Positions 25,745 to 55,731 of a stretch of DNA of 64,000 nt are shown piece after piece. Each line of letters starts with the position of its first letter. Within the stretch, counting starts at the first letter, position 1. Origin of the DNA: Siniperca chuatsi (lineage: Eukaryota > Chordata > Actinopteri > Centrarchiformes > Sinipercidae); contig NC_058055.1 in the NCBI RefSeq assembly GCF_020085105.1, forward strand, positions 14,261,822 through 14,325,821. Direction: 5' to 3'. Made by a program: the position numbers and the translations under genes. The notes beneath the pieces were generated by a model. The model was given only the letters and a program-made list of their open reading frames with translations. It had not been told where the DNA came from and did no database searches.

Positions 25745-27048
25745 CTGTGTTAGAAGAAATGCAATCATTCTTTGGGACTCTTAAACTTAGAAATGAAATG
25801 TTGTGCTCCGACTATCCCACCTTTTGCACAGTTAAAATTGTAGATTTGCTCCAAATTTGTTTTTTTTTCATGATTATACCTGATGTATATTTTGTACACG
25901 TTTTGCTTCCAAATGATCAATGCTGTATTTATCTCCTCATTTCTTGTCAAAACAAATAGCGCAGTTTTAAGAATTAGAATGTACTGTAATATCTGAGAAT
26001 GCCATCTGAATACCAAGTATTTCGAGCAAAGTACTGTATTATAAAAATTATATGCTTGACAGCATGTCTCAAGGCTTAGAATGTATGAATTAAATTTGAC
26101 TGAATGAAACCATGACATAAGGGTAAAATTATTAGGGAACCAATTTATCTTACCAAAAATAAACATTTGTGTTGAACTTAAAAACAAAAAACCCAAAAAA
26201 CTGGGGTGATGTGTGTGTGATGTTTTATATCCTACTGTGACTATTTTTAAGGCAGGCATGCAGCATATGCAGAGCAGGTTTTGTAAGAGTGGTATTAACA
26301 CCAGACTCTTCCAACAGTTGGGACCTTGTGGAAAGAAACACTTCTCTTGAATTAAAGTAGGTGTGACCTTTCAAGTGAAGATTTTACAACCACGTGCAAC
26401 TTTGGGAATTGCAGTGACTTTTACAAATGTCAAAGTTTTTTAAACTATTCCATAACTCTAAGGTTAGAGTATTGAACTATGTCCTGGTGCTGTGGAGATG
26501 TCTTAGACCTTGACATCTATGCAGACATTATCACCTTTCCAGAAGCACGTCTCACACCACAGACATTAATCAATTTAAATGTTAATCATAATGTGGTTCA
26601 GTCAACGCCCACGTAAAGATAATACAAGAAAGTCCCCCAAAGCTTCTGTAAATGTATCTAAAGAGTTTGAGTTTCTCACTCTGCATGGCAGTTGGATGCC
26701 TGTAGGACATCGTTTCTTCATAACAAATCCCTGCGTATGTGACTGATGCAACACACTGCAGAACCTGATTTTGAAGGTAATCATCTAAAACCATGTTAAT
26801 GCCAGAGAATAAATGTGAAAAATCATTATGAAACATTTCCATGACAGAAACCAATAAATGTTGCACAGACCATGTCTGAAATTACCTAATGGATAGAATT
26901 CAACAAGTTACAAGTTGTGGGTTCAACATGTTCAACGTTTAGAAAATTTCCAACATGCAGTTTTTTGTTTTGTTTTTTTTTTTGCTCTTTTAATACAGTT
27001 GAAATATATTCCCATTAACAAAGATTATAGGCTTGTTACAATTAGTCG
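25745..27048. other. Tail-to-tail interval between chordc1 and tyr
   Basis: AT-rich. An unexplained minus-strand open frame runs from 26301 to 25765, with its first ATG at 26259; it has no recognisable domain and a composition like the surrounding AT-rich DNA. No NOX4 exon was recognised here, although NOX4 adjoins TYR in mammals. Confidence 0.5.
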
Positions 27049-27217
27049 ATTCAATTCAATTTTATTTATATAGCACCAATTCATAACAGAAGTTATCTCA
27101 TTGCACTTTTCCTATAGAGCAGGTCTAGACCGTACTCTATATTATTTACAGAGACCCAACAAATGCCACCATGAGCAAGCACTTGGCGACAGTGGCAAGA
27201 AAAAAACTTCCTTCCAG
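27049..27217. repeat. Interspersed fish repeat (LINE/SINE-tail type)
   Basis: Contains TTTTATTTATATAGCACCAA, GAGCAGGTCTAGACC and GAGCAAGCACTTGGCGACAG, segments I recognise as one very common teleost interspersed repeat. The class is not certain. It lies just 3' of tyr and carries AATAAA on the tyr strand (27066-27061). Confidence 0.75.
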
Positions 27218-27270
27218 TTGATGTAATGTATAATTCACAGTGCTTTGATATTAAAATTCAGGCTGTGCCT

Positions 27271-27518
27271 TCACAGAGTTGTTTGGTAGTTACGGTGGTT
27301 GGGTTCCTCTGTCTCACTGTTCCAGATAAGCGGCTGTCTTTCTGGGAGAGAAAATAACTTTTTCCACCTCCCCACATGCAGCCGCCGTTTTGCAGTCAGG
27401 AGAGCAGCGGCTATGGCCACTGTTACAATTCCTCCACAGAGCCCTGCAAGCAGCAGCCAGGGCCACACATCCTGCAATTCCTCCAGGTAAGGACGTATGG
27501 ATTCTGCTAGCCTCTGGT
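27271..27518 (-). CDS. tyr: tyr exon 5 (membrane anchor and tail)
   Basis: Last exon of 248 bases, stop TGA at 27273-27271. It encodes the lumenal linker, one transmembrane helix and a short cytosolic tail with dileucine and tyrosine sorting motifs for AP-1/AP-3 delivery to melanosomes. Confidence 0.95.
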
Positions 27519-29739
27519 CTGGAAAATAAAGATAAGTCACAGGAAAGTAGGCAAAATGAGTTTACCTTTGAGTTAGAAGTAAAACAAGGTAGTAAGTAAC
27601 TTAAATCTGGGTGGGCTAAATTATCATTCCTTCACAGAATGGATATCTTTTTGAGATATAAATGAACTTTGGTTTAAGAGTTTTTTCCTAAATAGATTAA
27701 GAGGATATATTTCTGAAAATGCAGGGGATGAATAAAAGAAAACATTAGAGATATTCAAAATCAGTGATTCATTTCCTCAAATGCAAATCAATGGGGAAAA
27801 TAGAAAAGGTCCACTTAGACAGAACTTACTAGCATCTAGCAGATTCGAATATTCATATCCCAGGTCCTTGCTGGAGATGAAGTATTCTCTGTTTCTGTGG
27901 AGGGGCAGGAAGGGCACCATGTGGTATTCACTGTTGTGCCCTATGGGAGCATTAGACTCTGGATACTGTGATGGAGATGGTCTATGCCTCCTGAGCCACT
28001 GCTCATAAATGCTTTCATGGAGAAAATGAAAACAAATACAGCATCGTTGTTGTTAAGTGCGTAAGTGTACTCAAATTATAAAATGTGTGTCTCTGCAATG
28101 TCTCACTTGTCAACAAAAGAGTGGTGGAGAAGGAATATGGGGTCATTTGCTGAGCCCTGCACTGAGGACATGGATCCGTTCATGAACACATGGAGAGCAG
28201 CATGCATGCTCATACGAGAGCTGTTTCCCAACCCAGTCTGAGGATCCCCGTATCCTGCAAGATGAGAAGTATTAAATTAGTGTTGACAATGGTGGCAGCA
28301 GCATGTAGTGGTTAGGGAAACGAATGCTTTTTGTTGTAAAATAAGATATTGTCACACAAAATCAAAACAAATAATTGCATTTTTAAAAGAAGACAATGAA
28401 AACCCTAAGTCTTTAATTGACCATATGAAAAAATGTGATAATTTATGCTTTGGAAACAGTATTCAGGTATTTTTTTAATCCAAAATGGATACAGTACATA
28501 TAGTGTATTTTGGAATATTTAAACAGGATATGTATGGCAATGGCAATCTCCATAAAGCTCTCCTACAGGGGACTATCTTTCTTTTCTAGGAAGTATAAGA
28601 TATGTGAATATGTTCAGATCTGATCAGAATCAGAATCAGAAATACTTTATTGATCCCCGAGGGGAAACTCTTTTGTTACAGCAGCTCATTATCACGTCAG
28701 TGCACATAGGAATAGAAGTACTAAGCAAAAAATATAATTCACTATAATACAGGTCAGAAAATAAATTAAGTACCAAGTGGGTATAAGTATAAAATTAAAA
28801 TAAGTGTGAAGTACAAAGTGGGTTTACCAGTTGATGATAATAATACGGTATAAAGTAATAGTGCATAGTAATAGTGAACTGTTAAGTGTAGCATATATTA
28901 GGTTATAATGAGATGGAGGATATTGCACAACAGTAATAGAGGTATGAATAAATATCAATAAATAGGGAATTTTATACTGAAAAGAGGATATTGCACAGCA
29001 GTATTAACACAGAATATTGCACAATTATGCAAGTATTGCAGAGATGTAATGATCAAAGTCCAGTTTAATGACTTAGGGTATCTTAGGTGATGATATGAGT
29101 ATCCTAGGAAACCATCACAAGCCTCTAAAGCTTTGAACACAGCACTTTATTTGGATAGTTCTGTGTTGATATTCAATCGACTATTAATAGAAAATAGATG
29201 TTTAATGTGTCATTTAGCCATCCTACAATAGCTGGATTTGTGCAGAATTTGTAATCCTGAACCCACATTAATGCAAAACCTGAATTTAAAGCATACCCAG
29301 AAGGTTGTAAAAAGGTTACGGTGTAAATTGTTATTTACGACGTATTAATCATCTGCAAATCATGATAAATGCCTCCGAAATCAGCAATAATCCACAAGTT
29401 ACGCTGATAAAGGGCATATACCAAACAATGGGAGCATATGGGCTCACAACCTGGATACCCATGTTGGTGTTACTAGTGCATTATAACAGCCTCCCACAAT
29501 AAACAAGATGTTGTAATGCATTATTCAAACCAACTCGGGTTGTCAGAGTATGAGCCTTATTGAAAGTGTTGAGTATCCCTTCATCCGTTATATCCATAAT
29601 ATATACAAATATACTAAATGCAAATAATCATCAACAACATACAGTGTAGCCTTACTGGGACAAGACAGAGTACCAGATTAACACAGTGAGTGAAGAGTAG
29701 CAGTGTAGAGCTGTGAGTGACAGTGTGGGAGAGAGAGAG

Positions 29740-29797
<58 letters not shown>

Positions 29798-31342
29798 CAT
29801 TAATGGTCAAGCTTATCTTACCTTCCAGAGTGTTCCTGAAGCTCATGTTGGCACTGCGGTCCATGGCTCCAGTGTCATAGTTGGTCAGACTGACAGTGAA
29901 CTCCACCTCTGCTGAAGTTGGTAATCGTTCAACCACGTTACGATTTTGGTTTCCAGGGTTACGACGCAATGGGCCTTCTTCCCCGGCATCACATAACACA
30001 CCCCTGTCACTGTACTCCTGTGCTCGGGAGCACAGCACCTGTTGATGGAGACACACAGGAACATATTGCAATACACCGCATGAAAACACGCAGAACAAAT
30101 CCCAGCAATAAAGCGAATACCAGACATTTGTGAGTTACAGTAAGTTTGTAAATGGCCATGCTATTGGGTTTACTGTGTTAGGAGGTAAATCTCATCCAAG
30201 CAGGCCAAAACTAACTGTAAAAGCATTTTACAATCTTCTTGATCAACAGATAGTAAAGATGCAAATGTCCTTGTAATTTGTATCCATCCATTCATTTAAA
30301 ATTTGCATTTTTATCATATTTTAAGTAAAAATGTCTAAATGTGTAAATATATAGGCAACACTTCAGAACTGAATCCTACTTCAGTATTTTAACTGAAAAG
30401 TCAGTCCACATGTTACTGTATGAGTGAAGAAAAGAGAGGAAAGGAAAACCGAAGGGAAGAACAATTGTGGCAACCCCCAAGAAGGCAGCTGGAGGAGTTA
30501 GCCTACTTGAGTGTGTTTACCCTCCAAGAAGAGAAGACCGAGCCTGGGCTCAGAAAGCTGGGATCCTGGGGGCTCCGGTCCCCCATCAGCTCGTCCGTGC
30601 ATACGTCACATCCCTGGGCATCCCTCCAGTCCCAGTACGGGATGGTGAAGCTCATGTCTCCGGTCAGCTTCCTGATCTCATGCTCCCAGAGCAGCAGGTA
30701 TGCGCGGTGCCACGGGAGAAACGCAGGCGCCCAGTGGGCAAAGTCCACATTGGTCCACACATTCCCCGGCCCGCCTAAGAGCGCGTTCCGGGACACATAG
30801 TAATGCATCCACACAAACACATCATAAACAGACACGTCAGCGAACATCGGGTTGGAGCCGTTCTCCATCTCCTGGTAGGTCCCGGTCACCACAACATAGT
30901 CCCTGCTGATTGTCTGCTTGGCCAAGTTCAGGTAGGATACAAGTCTGATCCTCTCGGCCCTGGACAGGTGAAATATGTTCCTCCGCAGAGACTCTCGCCT
31001 CTCATTGCAGTTTACCCCAAAGTAGCCAAACTTACAGTCCGCGCAGTTGAAACCCATGAAGTTCCCTGCACACTGGCACGTCCGGTTGTAGAAAACCAAG
31101 GGCCACTTCTCTCTGTCGTCCAACCCGGAGAAGGGGTACTGCGGCCCGTCGGGCTGGTCCGGCACCTCCACATCATGGCAGAAGCCCCGACCCGAGCTGG
31201 CTCCGCAGGGCGAACCATCCCCTTCCCAAGACGGGCAGCACTCCTTGGTGCGCAAGGCTTCCCGGGTGGCACACAGACGGGGGAATTGTTGATAGCTCGG
31301 CGCAAAACACAGCATGAAATGAATTATTATAAGGGGCCACAT
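27271..31342 (-). CDS. tyr: Tyrosinase
   Basis: Copper monooxygenase that converts tyrosine to DOPA and dopaquinone, the first step of melanin synthesis, inside melanosomes. Exons in transcript order: 31342-30521, 30038-29822, 28254-28107, 28011-27830 and 27518-27271, giving 538 residues. Exon lengths 217, 148 and 182 equal those I recall for human TYR exons 2-4, and phases join. A short N-terminal signal peptide precedes a Cys-rich EGF-like region. CuA ligands are H180, H203 and H212; CuB ligands are H364, H368 and H391. A transmembrane helix at about 477-499 is followed by a cytosolic tail with an acidic dileucine signal (ERQPLI) and a terminal YQTTL resembling human YQSHL. No disabling change is seen. 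Confidence 0.97.
27830..28011 (-). CDS. tyr: tyr exon 4
   Basis: 182 bases, including [10 protein letters not shown] and NAPIGHN, which are conserved in tyrosinases. The acceptor is GAAAG|CATT and the donor GCTA|GTAAGT. Confidence 0.93.
28107..28254 (-). CDS. tyr: tyr exon 3
   Basis: 148 bases carrying the CuB histidines: MHAALHVF (H364, H368) and LLHHSFVD (H391). It ends in phase 2; the split codon becomes AAC (Asn396), where human has Ser. Confidence 0.95.
28622..29080. repeat. Interspersed fish repeat in tyr intron 2
   Basis: Begins with tandem AGAATC units and AATACTTTATTGATCCCCGA, the start of a very common teleost repeat, and continues with repeated GGATATTGCACA segments. The right end is approximate and the class uncertain. 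Confidence 0.65.
29743..29797. repeat. (TG)n microsatellite, preceded by (GA)n
   Basis: About 27 TG units, equal to (CA)n on the tyr sense strand, directly downstream of the exon 2 donor. A short GA run (29729-29743) adjoins it. Confidence 0.95.
29822..30038 (-). CDS. tyr: tyr exon 2
   Basis: 217 bases, starting [11 protein letters not shown] and ending FRNTLEG with a split glycine codon. The acceptor is CAACAG|GTG and the donor GGAAG|GTAAGA. A (CA)n tract begins about 25 bases into the intron. Confidence 0.95.
30521..31342 (-). CDS. tyr: tyr exon 1
   Basis: 274 codons: signal peptide, EGF-like/Cys-rich region and the CuA site ([23 protein letters not shown]). It ends in phase 0 at FSSWR, where human exon 1 ends at FSSWQ. 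The donor is TGGAGG|GTAAAC. Confidence 0.95.
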
Positions 31343-31421
31343 TACAGCAAGGTTTTAATTTGGAAACGGCAAGCAGTCACCGAGAAATTAACCATATAGG
31401 CCTACACAAAGTGGGAATGCC

Positions 31422-31428
31422 CATGTGA
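31422..31428 (+). promoter_or_regulatory. Candidate MITF box, tyr promoter (proximal)
   Basis: CATGTGA, about 80 bases upstream of the tyr start codon. MITF prefers CATGTG E-boxes flanked by T (5') or A (3'). A weak TATA-like TATATGG lies at 31398-31392 on the tyr strand between this box and the ATG. Confidence 0.4.
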
Positions 31429-31479
31429 GGCGTTTTTCTGGCTTTTCTCCGGGCGCCCCCCTCCTTTCAGTTGAGCCAG

Positions 31480-31486
31480 TCACATG
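31480..31486 (-). promoter_or_regulatory. Candidate MITF box, tyr promoter (distal)
   Basis: TCACATG on the plus strand reads CATGTGA on the tyr strand, about 140 bases upstream of the start codon. With the proximal box it forms an inverted pair about 58 bases apart. Confidence 0.4.
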
Positions 31487-34400
31487 CCGCTTAACCTCAG
31501 GGTGAAGATTACTTCAGGCGGCCATTAACATCATTTGTTGTGCCGAAAAAGACACATTTCAGAAGGTGCAAAAAGTGGGCGAATAGTGTGTCTTTGTAGT
31601 GGTAAATAGACCAGGGACTTCAAATGAACAAGTACCAATTCACGTGGATTTTCACATGAACAAGAAGCCTACCCAATTTGTCTAACAAAGCCACCTGAGC
31701 TCGTTGTAGTATGAAGTTTCACGAAAAGCAACATGAAAAAACATCAACCTTCTACTCTGGTTATTGGTTTTAAATGAGGTTTTACGTTCACACAATTTCT
31801 CTTGGCTATCTCTCAATATTAGCCTAAATGATCAAAAATTGCTACAGCGTGTGTAGCCTACTAGTGAAGCGCGGATTGGATCTGGCATCATCCGAATCTA
31901 CATGTAGCCTAAATCATCCACCCGAACGAATTATTGTGTCCGATTTAGAGACCCGGGACTGAGGGGGGGTCTCCTCTTGATAAGACACGAGCTTCTCTGA
32001 AAACACAATTTGTGCAATTATGGGGGGGGGGTCTCTAAAATATTGACAATATGCTGTTGCCATGCATTTCTATATTTCTGTATCTTCATAATCATGGATC
32101 ATGCACACTATTAGGGTACTGATGTATGATTCATGCATGAGGGTGAATCATCACTAATTAACTCTAATAAAGATACCGGCATGTATGCTATTCTTGTCAT
32201 CACCATCGAAGCGTGGCGGCGCAACATCATAAACTTCACTAACTTTAACTCAAAGATCAGGGGGGAAACCACTTACCTCGGTGGTCGCTCGTTTTAACTG
32301 CATTATTAACTGTTAGCACTGTAGCCTACTGCATGTCATGGGTGTTAATGGACTGGGTCTCTTGTAGGCAGCCTGTACTATTTTTGTTGGTATTTACAAT
32401 GATCATGCACGAGTGTGTGTTATATAGGCTGGTTTGTTGATATGTGACCCTCCCATTTGATGTCTTCATTGTACCTAGAAATGATTGTGCTCAACTGTAT
32501 GTGATGGGTGACTTCAGGCTGTTTTCTAGTACATCACTCTGTAGAGTGTACATATTCTTTATTGTTTTCCTATAATATTTTTTTTAAATATTCTTTAATA
32601 TCTTATTGTAAATGTTATATTTATGATTCTTGACCTGTAGTAGACCTGCTTGCTTTATAATTATTATGTTTCTACTATGTTTATTGTTTTGCACCAAATT
32701 ACCAAAGCAAATTCCCATTCCTGATTCTGATTCAGATTCAGAGTATACTGAGCCCTGCTATAGTTGGCCGTACTGTATCATACTTGTTTGATTCTGATAC
32801 CCATGTGGTGGTTTGATGTGGTTGATTATTATATTTTATTAGCAGATGACACAAAGCTAGTAGGTCTACATGCTTGTCAGTCAGTCCACAAAAGTGAAGA
32901 TCAGTACAATTTTTCCACATCAACTACCAATGACCGTAATCGCTTAAAGACACATAGAGGAATATGAGCCTTTGTGACCTGAGGATCACATAAGCCCATA
33001 GTTTACAATGAGTTTACAGTGATTTGAGGGAATGCGGTCTGCTTTCTAGTCTGAGGGTAAGTAGTCATGAGCGTAAAACAGGCGCGTAACTCATGATCTC
33101 TCTCCACACACACACACAGAGAGAGTCCTGTTTCCATTACTTCAGAGGACATTACATTTCCTGGAGACTACCCTAACCCTAACCAACCACTACTTGCCTA
33201 CTTGCCTGTGTATGAACAGTATATATATGTGTTTTTATTGTTATTTTTTGGCTCCTCTTCTTTTGACATGAGACAGTTGAGGGCAAATCACCAGTGGCCA
33301 TCCACAAATTAACTATTAAACTTCAAAGGCAGAGATATTTACATACTGCAGTCAGTAAACTAATGGAAAGCCCATGTCAGAATTCAAAGACATATTAAAT
33401 GCTTTAATTAAAATGTGTATATGAAAAAGGATGTTTAAATTGTACATTTGACAAAACTAAAACTCAACATTTTTTGGTGTTTAGTAAAATGTTGCCAAAG
33501 ATTCGTTCAGTCAATGTGTGCGGGTGTGCACTGAAATGCTTTTGGGTCGTCCTGCTGTTCTGTGTGGTCATATGACTCACAATACTGTATGTCATCAGCT
33601 ACAGTGTTATCTGATGCAGGGACTTAAAACAAAGGACTTTCTGAGTACAAACCGATTTGTACATTGCTTTCTTAGAAGAAAACTTTGATGTTTTGAGCTT
33701 TCTCAGCACTGCTGTTTCACATGGCCTTCTACACCTGAGACTGCAACCACTGTGCACCCTGACCTTTGACCTTTAGTCTAATGATTATGAAAATTAGGGT
33801 TTTTTGTTTTTTTTTTACAATTGGTAACACACATTTCTTTATACTAAGTTAATTTCTTAAAAACTGTCCACACAGTTCTCTTTACTGACATGCAGCTCAG
33901 CACAACAGTTAATCTCACACCCACAATGCATTAATGCAACCAAAACCCTTCATACACGTCTCAGGTTCAACTCTTGACTGTGTGGAGAGTTTTGAAAAAG
34001 TGAACTCAGTACTGAGAAATGCACCAAGACAGCAAATGAGTCCCCACCAGAGGGCGCCATGCGACTACTTCCAATACCATTCTGTCTCCATAAATGACAG
34101 TTCACCAGGGTTACCTTCTCTTTCTCTCTGTCTCCCCAGGCAACTAACAAACCACAGTTTTACAAGCAGAAATTCATTCATTTGGCTCCTAGTAATGAAT
34201 CCCCATGTAGAAACATCCTCAATCACACATTTGACCTCCATTTGATTAGACTTTACGAACATCCGCTGAAAAGATTTTTGTTGTTAGATTTTAGATTTTA
34301 CCGTACAAAAACATTCACATTAAACATCATGCTAACTAACTGTGACTTGAAATTATGTTATTTAGATGTGAGCCTGCTGAAAGCCCTAATGATGCCTGAA

Positions 34401-36979
34401 TTTTACACCAGAAACTACTGGATTCATTGTGGAAGTATGCAAATTTCTGATGAAAAGTGAAAATGAGTTACTGTGACTTCCTATTGCATCCTCTGTCATA
34501 GATGAAGAAACTGTACCAAAATTGCACAGATCAACATGTTTGCTCTTGTTCCTATAGGGGTTAGTTACGGTGTAGCCCCTCTAAGTTAAAGCAAGATGTT
34601 CCACTGGATCAACTGAACTGAACTGAACCACTGCAGTTTCTAACCTGGTGATACACATACTAAATTCAATAGTTAGTGGTATCAAATCAAGATACTGCAT
34701 ATTTCACTCACTGTTGTCACCATGCATGCTGAAGCTTCATGTTGCACATTTTGTGCTTTGATATGCTCAGATTCTGTTGTTTCTTAGTTTTCCCACTGCA
34801 AATAAGGCCAGTCAGATCACTATTCTCGCCTGTACAAGGGGCTTCTGCTTTGGTAACACTGAATGTTTTTGACATTTAAATTACTTTGATTCAACAATTG
34901 GGACTCATGACAATCTGGAAAGAAATCCATTGTAGCGGAAGAGAAATAGACTTTATATTATACAAAACAGACCTTTAATTGTGTTTGGAGTCATTCTGAC
35001 CCAGAGCAAGAGAGGGAAAGGGCTGCAGTGGAAGTGCATTAAAGGATAATTTCATTTTCCATCCAGCCCAGAAGAACCCCAACCACATCACTTTGAACAC
35101 AGAGATTATAATGACAAATTCAATGAAAAGCCATGAAGCATAAAGTTTTTTTTTTCAGATTTCAAACTGTGAATGGAGTCAAATCGACTTCAAACACAGG
35201 AGGGTCAGCCACAAAACAAACCCATTGATACCAAACGAAAAACACTGGATTATACAGTCACTGTTTTTATCTTTATCAATGGTATTTGAAAGTGACGGAA
35301 GTGGGACTCTTTGTTTAATAGACATATTGAAACTGAATGTTAAATGTGATGTCTGATTAATGATCAGTTGATCATTTTGAGTCGGTTACCACACAGGGGC
35401 GTTTCTTAGAGTTGACCAGATCTGAGCCTAAGCCCAGCCCATCTGGAGCTGAGGACTGGGTGTGTCTGTGCCAAACAAATTTTTGGGTCGTCCTGCTGTT
35501 CTGCCTGAAACACTACTGCCTACATTTCATTTATTTCATTTTTCTGCATTGTATGACTGCTGTTTGCTGTGTTGTATGCCTGTTCTCTCGTGTTGCTGGC
35601 TGACCTGAGAAGTTAAAACAGATACTAACATTAATAAAAAAAATTAATATATACTAGCTACTTTTCTCAAGACCTAGAGTCTGCTCTTGACTACTTACTA
35701 GTGTGCTACAGGAGAACTGTTACCAAAGATTTCTCAGTTACCAGTCAAAACTGTCTATGTTTATCTGTTGACAAACAGGGAGATGCATAAATGATGACAG
35801 ACACCTAGCGCACCACAAAACTGGTATTTACCATGGAGGTAGTAAGCCTATCTATGGAAAAAAAAGTCTATATTTTATGACTAGTGCTCTTATTGCTGAG
35901 CTGGTTTGTTTTTTTGTCCAACACATTTCATTGTACCACACACACACACACACACACACACACGAAAGGAAAAGGAAAGGAAAAGAAAGGAAACATTCTT
36001 ACACCTACTTTATTTTAAACAGAAAAATACAGCCACGACTTTACACCTTCCGAATTCAAGTTAAGTAAGACCGGCCTAATTGCCTCATTAACTCATCCCG
36101 AAACACACTTCATTCAAACTCGACGTGAACAAAATTAAACTCACCAAAACCGACTTGGTTAGTATTTCCACTGTTCCAACAAACTAACGTTAAATCTTTA
36201 CAGTTGATGCACTGAGTTAGATGTGAAAATATTCTGAGCTGTTTTTCCCGCTGGCTTCTTTGTCTCTGAACAGCGGCTCTCACTCGTTTTTTGGAGGCAG
36301 ACCAATAAATTTGCAAAATCAAATGACAAAATCGCCCCAAAACGAGACTAGTCTACTTTGGTGTCACTAGCACAACTAGCATTGCTAGTTGTAAGCTGGC
36401 TACAGTGCGATGCAAAGTAGGTTAGCTGTATACAGTTTATGGTATTTACCGGTAACTTATCCTCTATGTTTGTGCCACTGCTGTGAAGAATTGGCAGACC
36501 TGTCAGCCAATAAGACACGAGTATTTCCACGCATTTTCCCGTAGACCCTCTCTGATTGGTCTTGCATCCGCTCCGTTACGTTCAATGAATATACAAAATT
36601 ACTAAACTGCCGTCTTTTTTAGTGACAAGCCGCTCAAAGTGGAGAATTATTCAGGGGTAAAGAAAAAATCTTCGGGGCCCAGGCCACGCGACGCACATAT
36701 TACCACAGTGACATTAAAATAGTGAAAGAGACTTAAAGTGAAAGTGAAAGAGAAACCCACAATTTCAAAATATCATTATCAATTGATTGTTAGCCAATCG
36801 CCTACAGATTAGCTATCACGTTCCATACTAAACACCACTGTTGGTGCTTCCTCTATCCCTTACTTGACTACTTGTATATTTGTTATTTTTTCTTTTTCTT
36901 GTCTTTGTGGCTCGCCTCCCATAGCTTTCTACAGTTGTATCCATTTAGTCACTGTTGATGCTCTATGCCTTCCACTGTT
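31487..36979. other. Head-to-head interval between tyr and grm5
   Basis: About 5.5 kb between divergently transcribed genes. No coding exon was recognised. It includes G-runs near 31.96 and 32.02 kb, a stretch around 32.64-32.74 kb resembling the tail of a fish interspersed repeat, and a CA microsatellite at 35937-35963 followed by GAAAGGAAAA-type repeats. The rest shows nothing recognisable. Confidence 0.6.
35937..35993. repeat. (CA)n followed by purine-rich GAAAGG repeats
   Basis: About 13 CA units, then three or four imperfect copies of GAAAGGAAAA. Confidence 0.85.
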
Positions 36980-37199
36980 TTGGAGGAGGAGGTGGAGGGA
37001 GGGGAGGAGAGGGGGGCGTGTGCGTCAGTAAGTCAAACATGTTCCAATAACGGACTATATTATCTGCTGCTATTTGCAGTTTGCTGTAGCAAGGCGCCAG
37101 ACTGAGCTTGAGCAGAAACCTGCAGCGCTTTTCTTATTTCTCTTCTGTGATAGAAACGGTCTCAAAAGGGATGGCATCTGCAAGGCTGACAGAAAAGAG
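36980..37199 (+). promoter_or_regulatory. Candidate grm5 promoter and non-coding first exon
   Basis: A G-rich tract at 36982-37017 (runs of GGG, GGGG and GGGGGG) is followed by a moderately GC-rich stretch ending GAAAAGAG|GTAGGC at 37199/37200, a plausible splice donor. The matching acceptor TTCTTCAG|GAATC is at 37576/37577, which would splice this leader to the exon with the start codon. The transcription start was not determined. Confidence 0.35.
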
Positions 37200-37601
37200 G
37201 TAGGCTGAAGTTGTCTGTTACTTTGGGTATGCGGTGCGCACAATAATGAATTCATTCTTAAATGCAGAAGAGATGAGTGAGTTTTACATAGGCTGTTGAT
37301 TCTTCACTGGACCACCAGCCTAGATGTCAGTTTTACAAGTTGCATGATGCGCTGCCAACATCATTTCAGCACTACTGACAGCTACTTGACGTCATTTTTA
37401 GGGACGTTTAAATAAACTGTGATTTGTGAATAAATAGCCAAACCTGCATTTCTTTTTTCCCACATGATTCCAAATATTTTATTACTGTAAAATGACTTAA
37501 CTGAGGAGGTCTTAAAGTGAAAAGTCTTAGTGTTAAACAAAACTCATTTACTTCCTATCCCTGTCCTTTTCTTCAGGAATCTAACCCTTATCCCTGTCAC
37601 T

Positions 37602-55731
<18,130 letters not shown>

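Larger units (their letters stand above)
28255..29821. other. tyr intron 2
   Basis: A 1.57-kb intron holding a dispersed fish repeat at about 28622-29080 and a TG microsatellite near its 5' splice site. Nothing else was recognised. Confidence 0.8.

Noticed and set aside
30420-30800. 126-codon plus-strand frame near tyr exon 1
   Set aside because: Overlaps tyr exon 1 in antisense and has no recognised family.
30803-31399. 198-codon plus-strand open frame opposite tyr exon 1
   Set aside because: Antisense shadow of GC-rich coding sequence; the tyr frame is conserved and this one shows no domain.
32640-32740. Possible LINE tail in the tyr-grm5 interval
   Set aside because: A few phrases look familiar from fish repeats but there is no frame and no clear boundary, so it was not listed separately.
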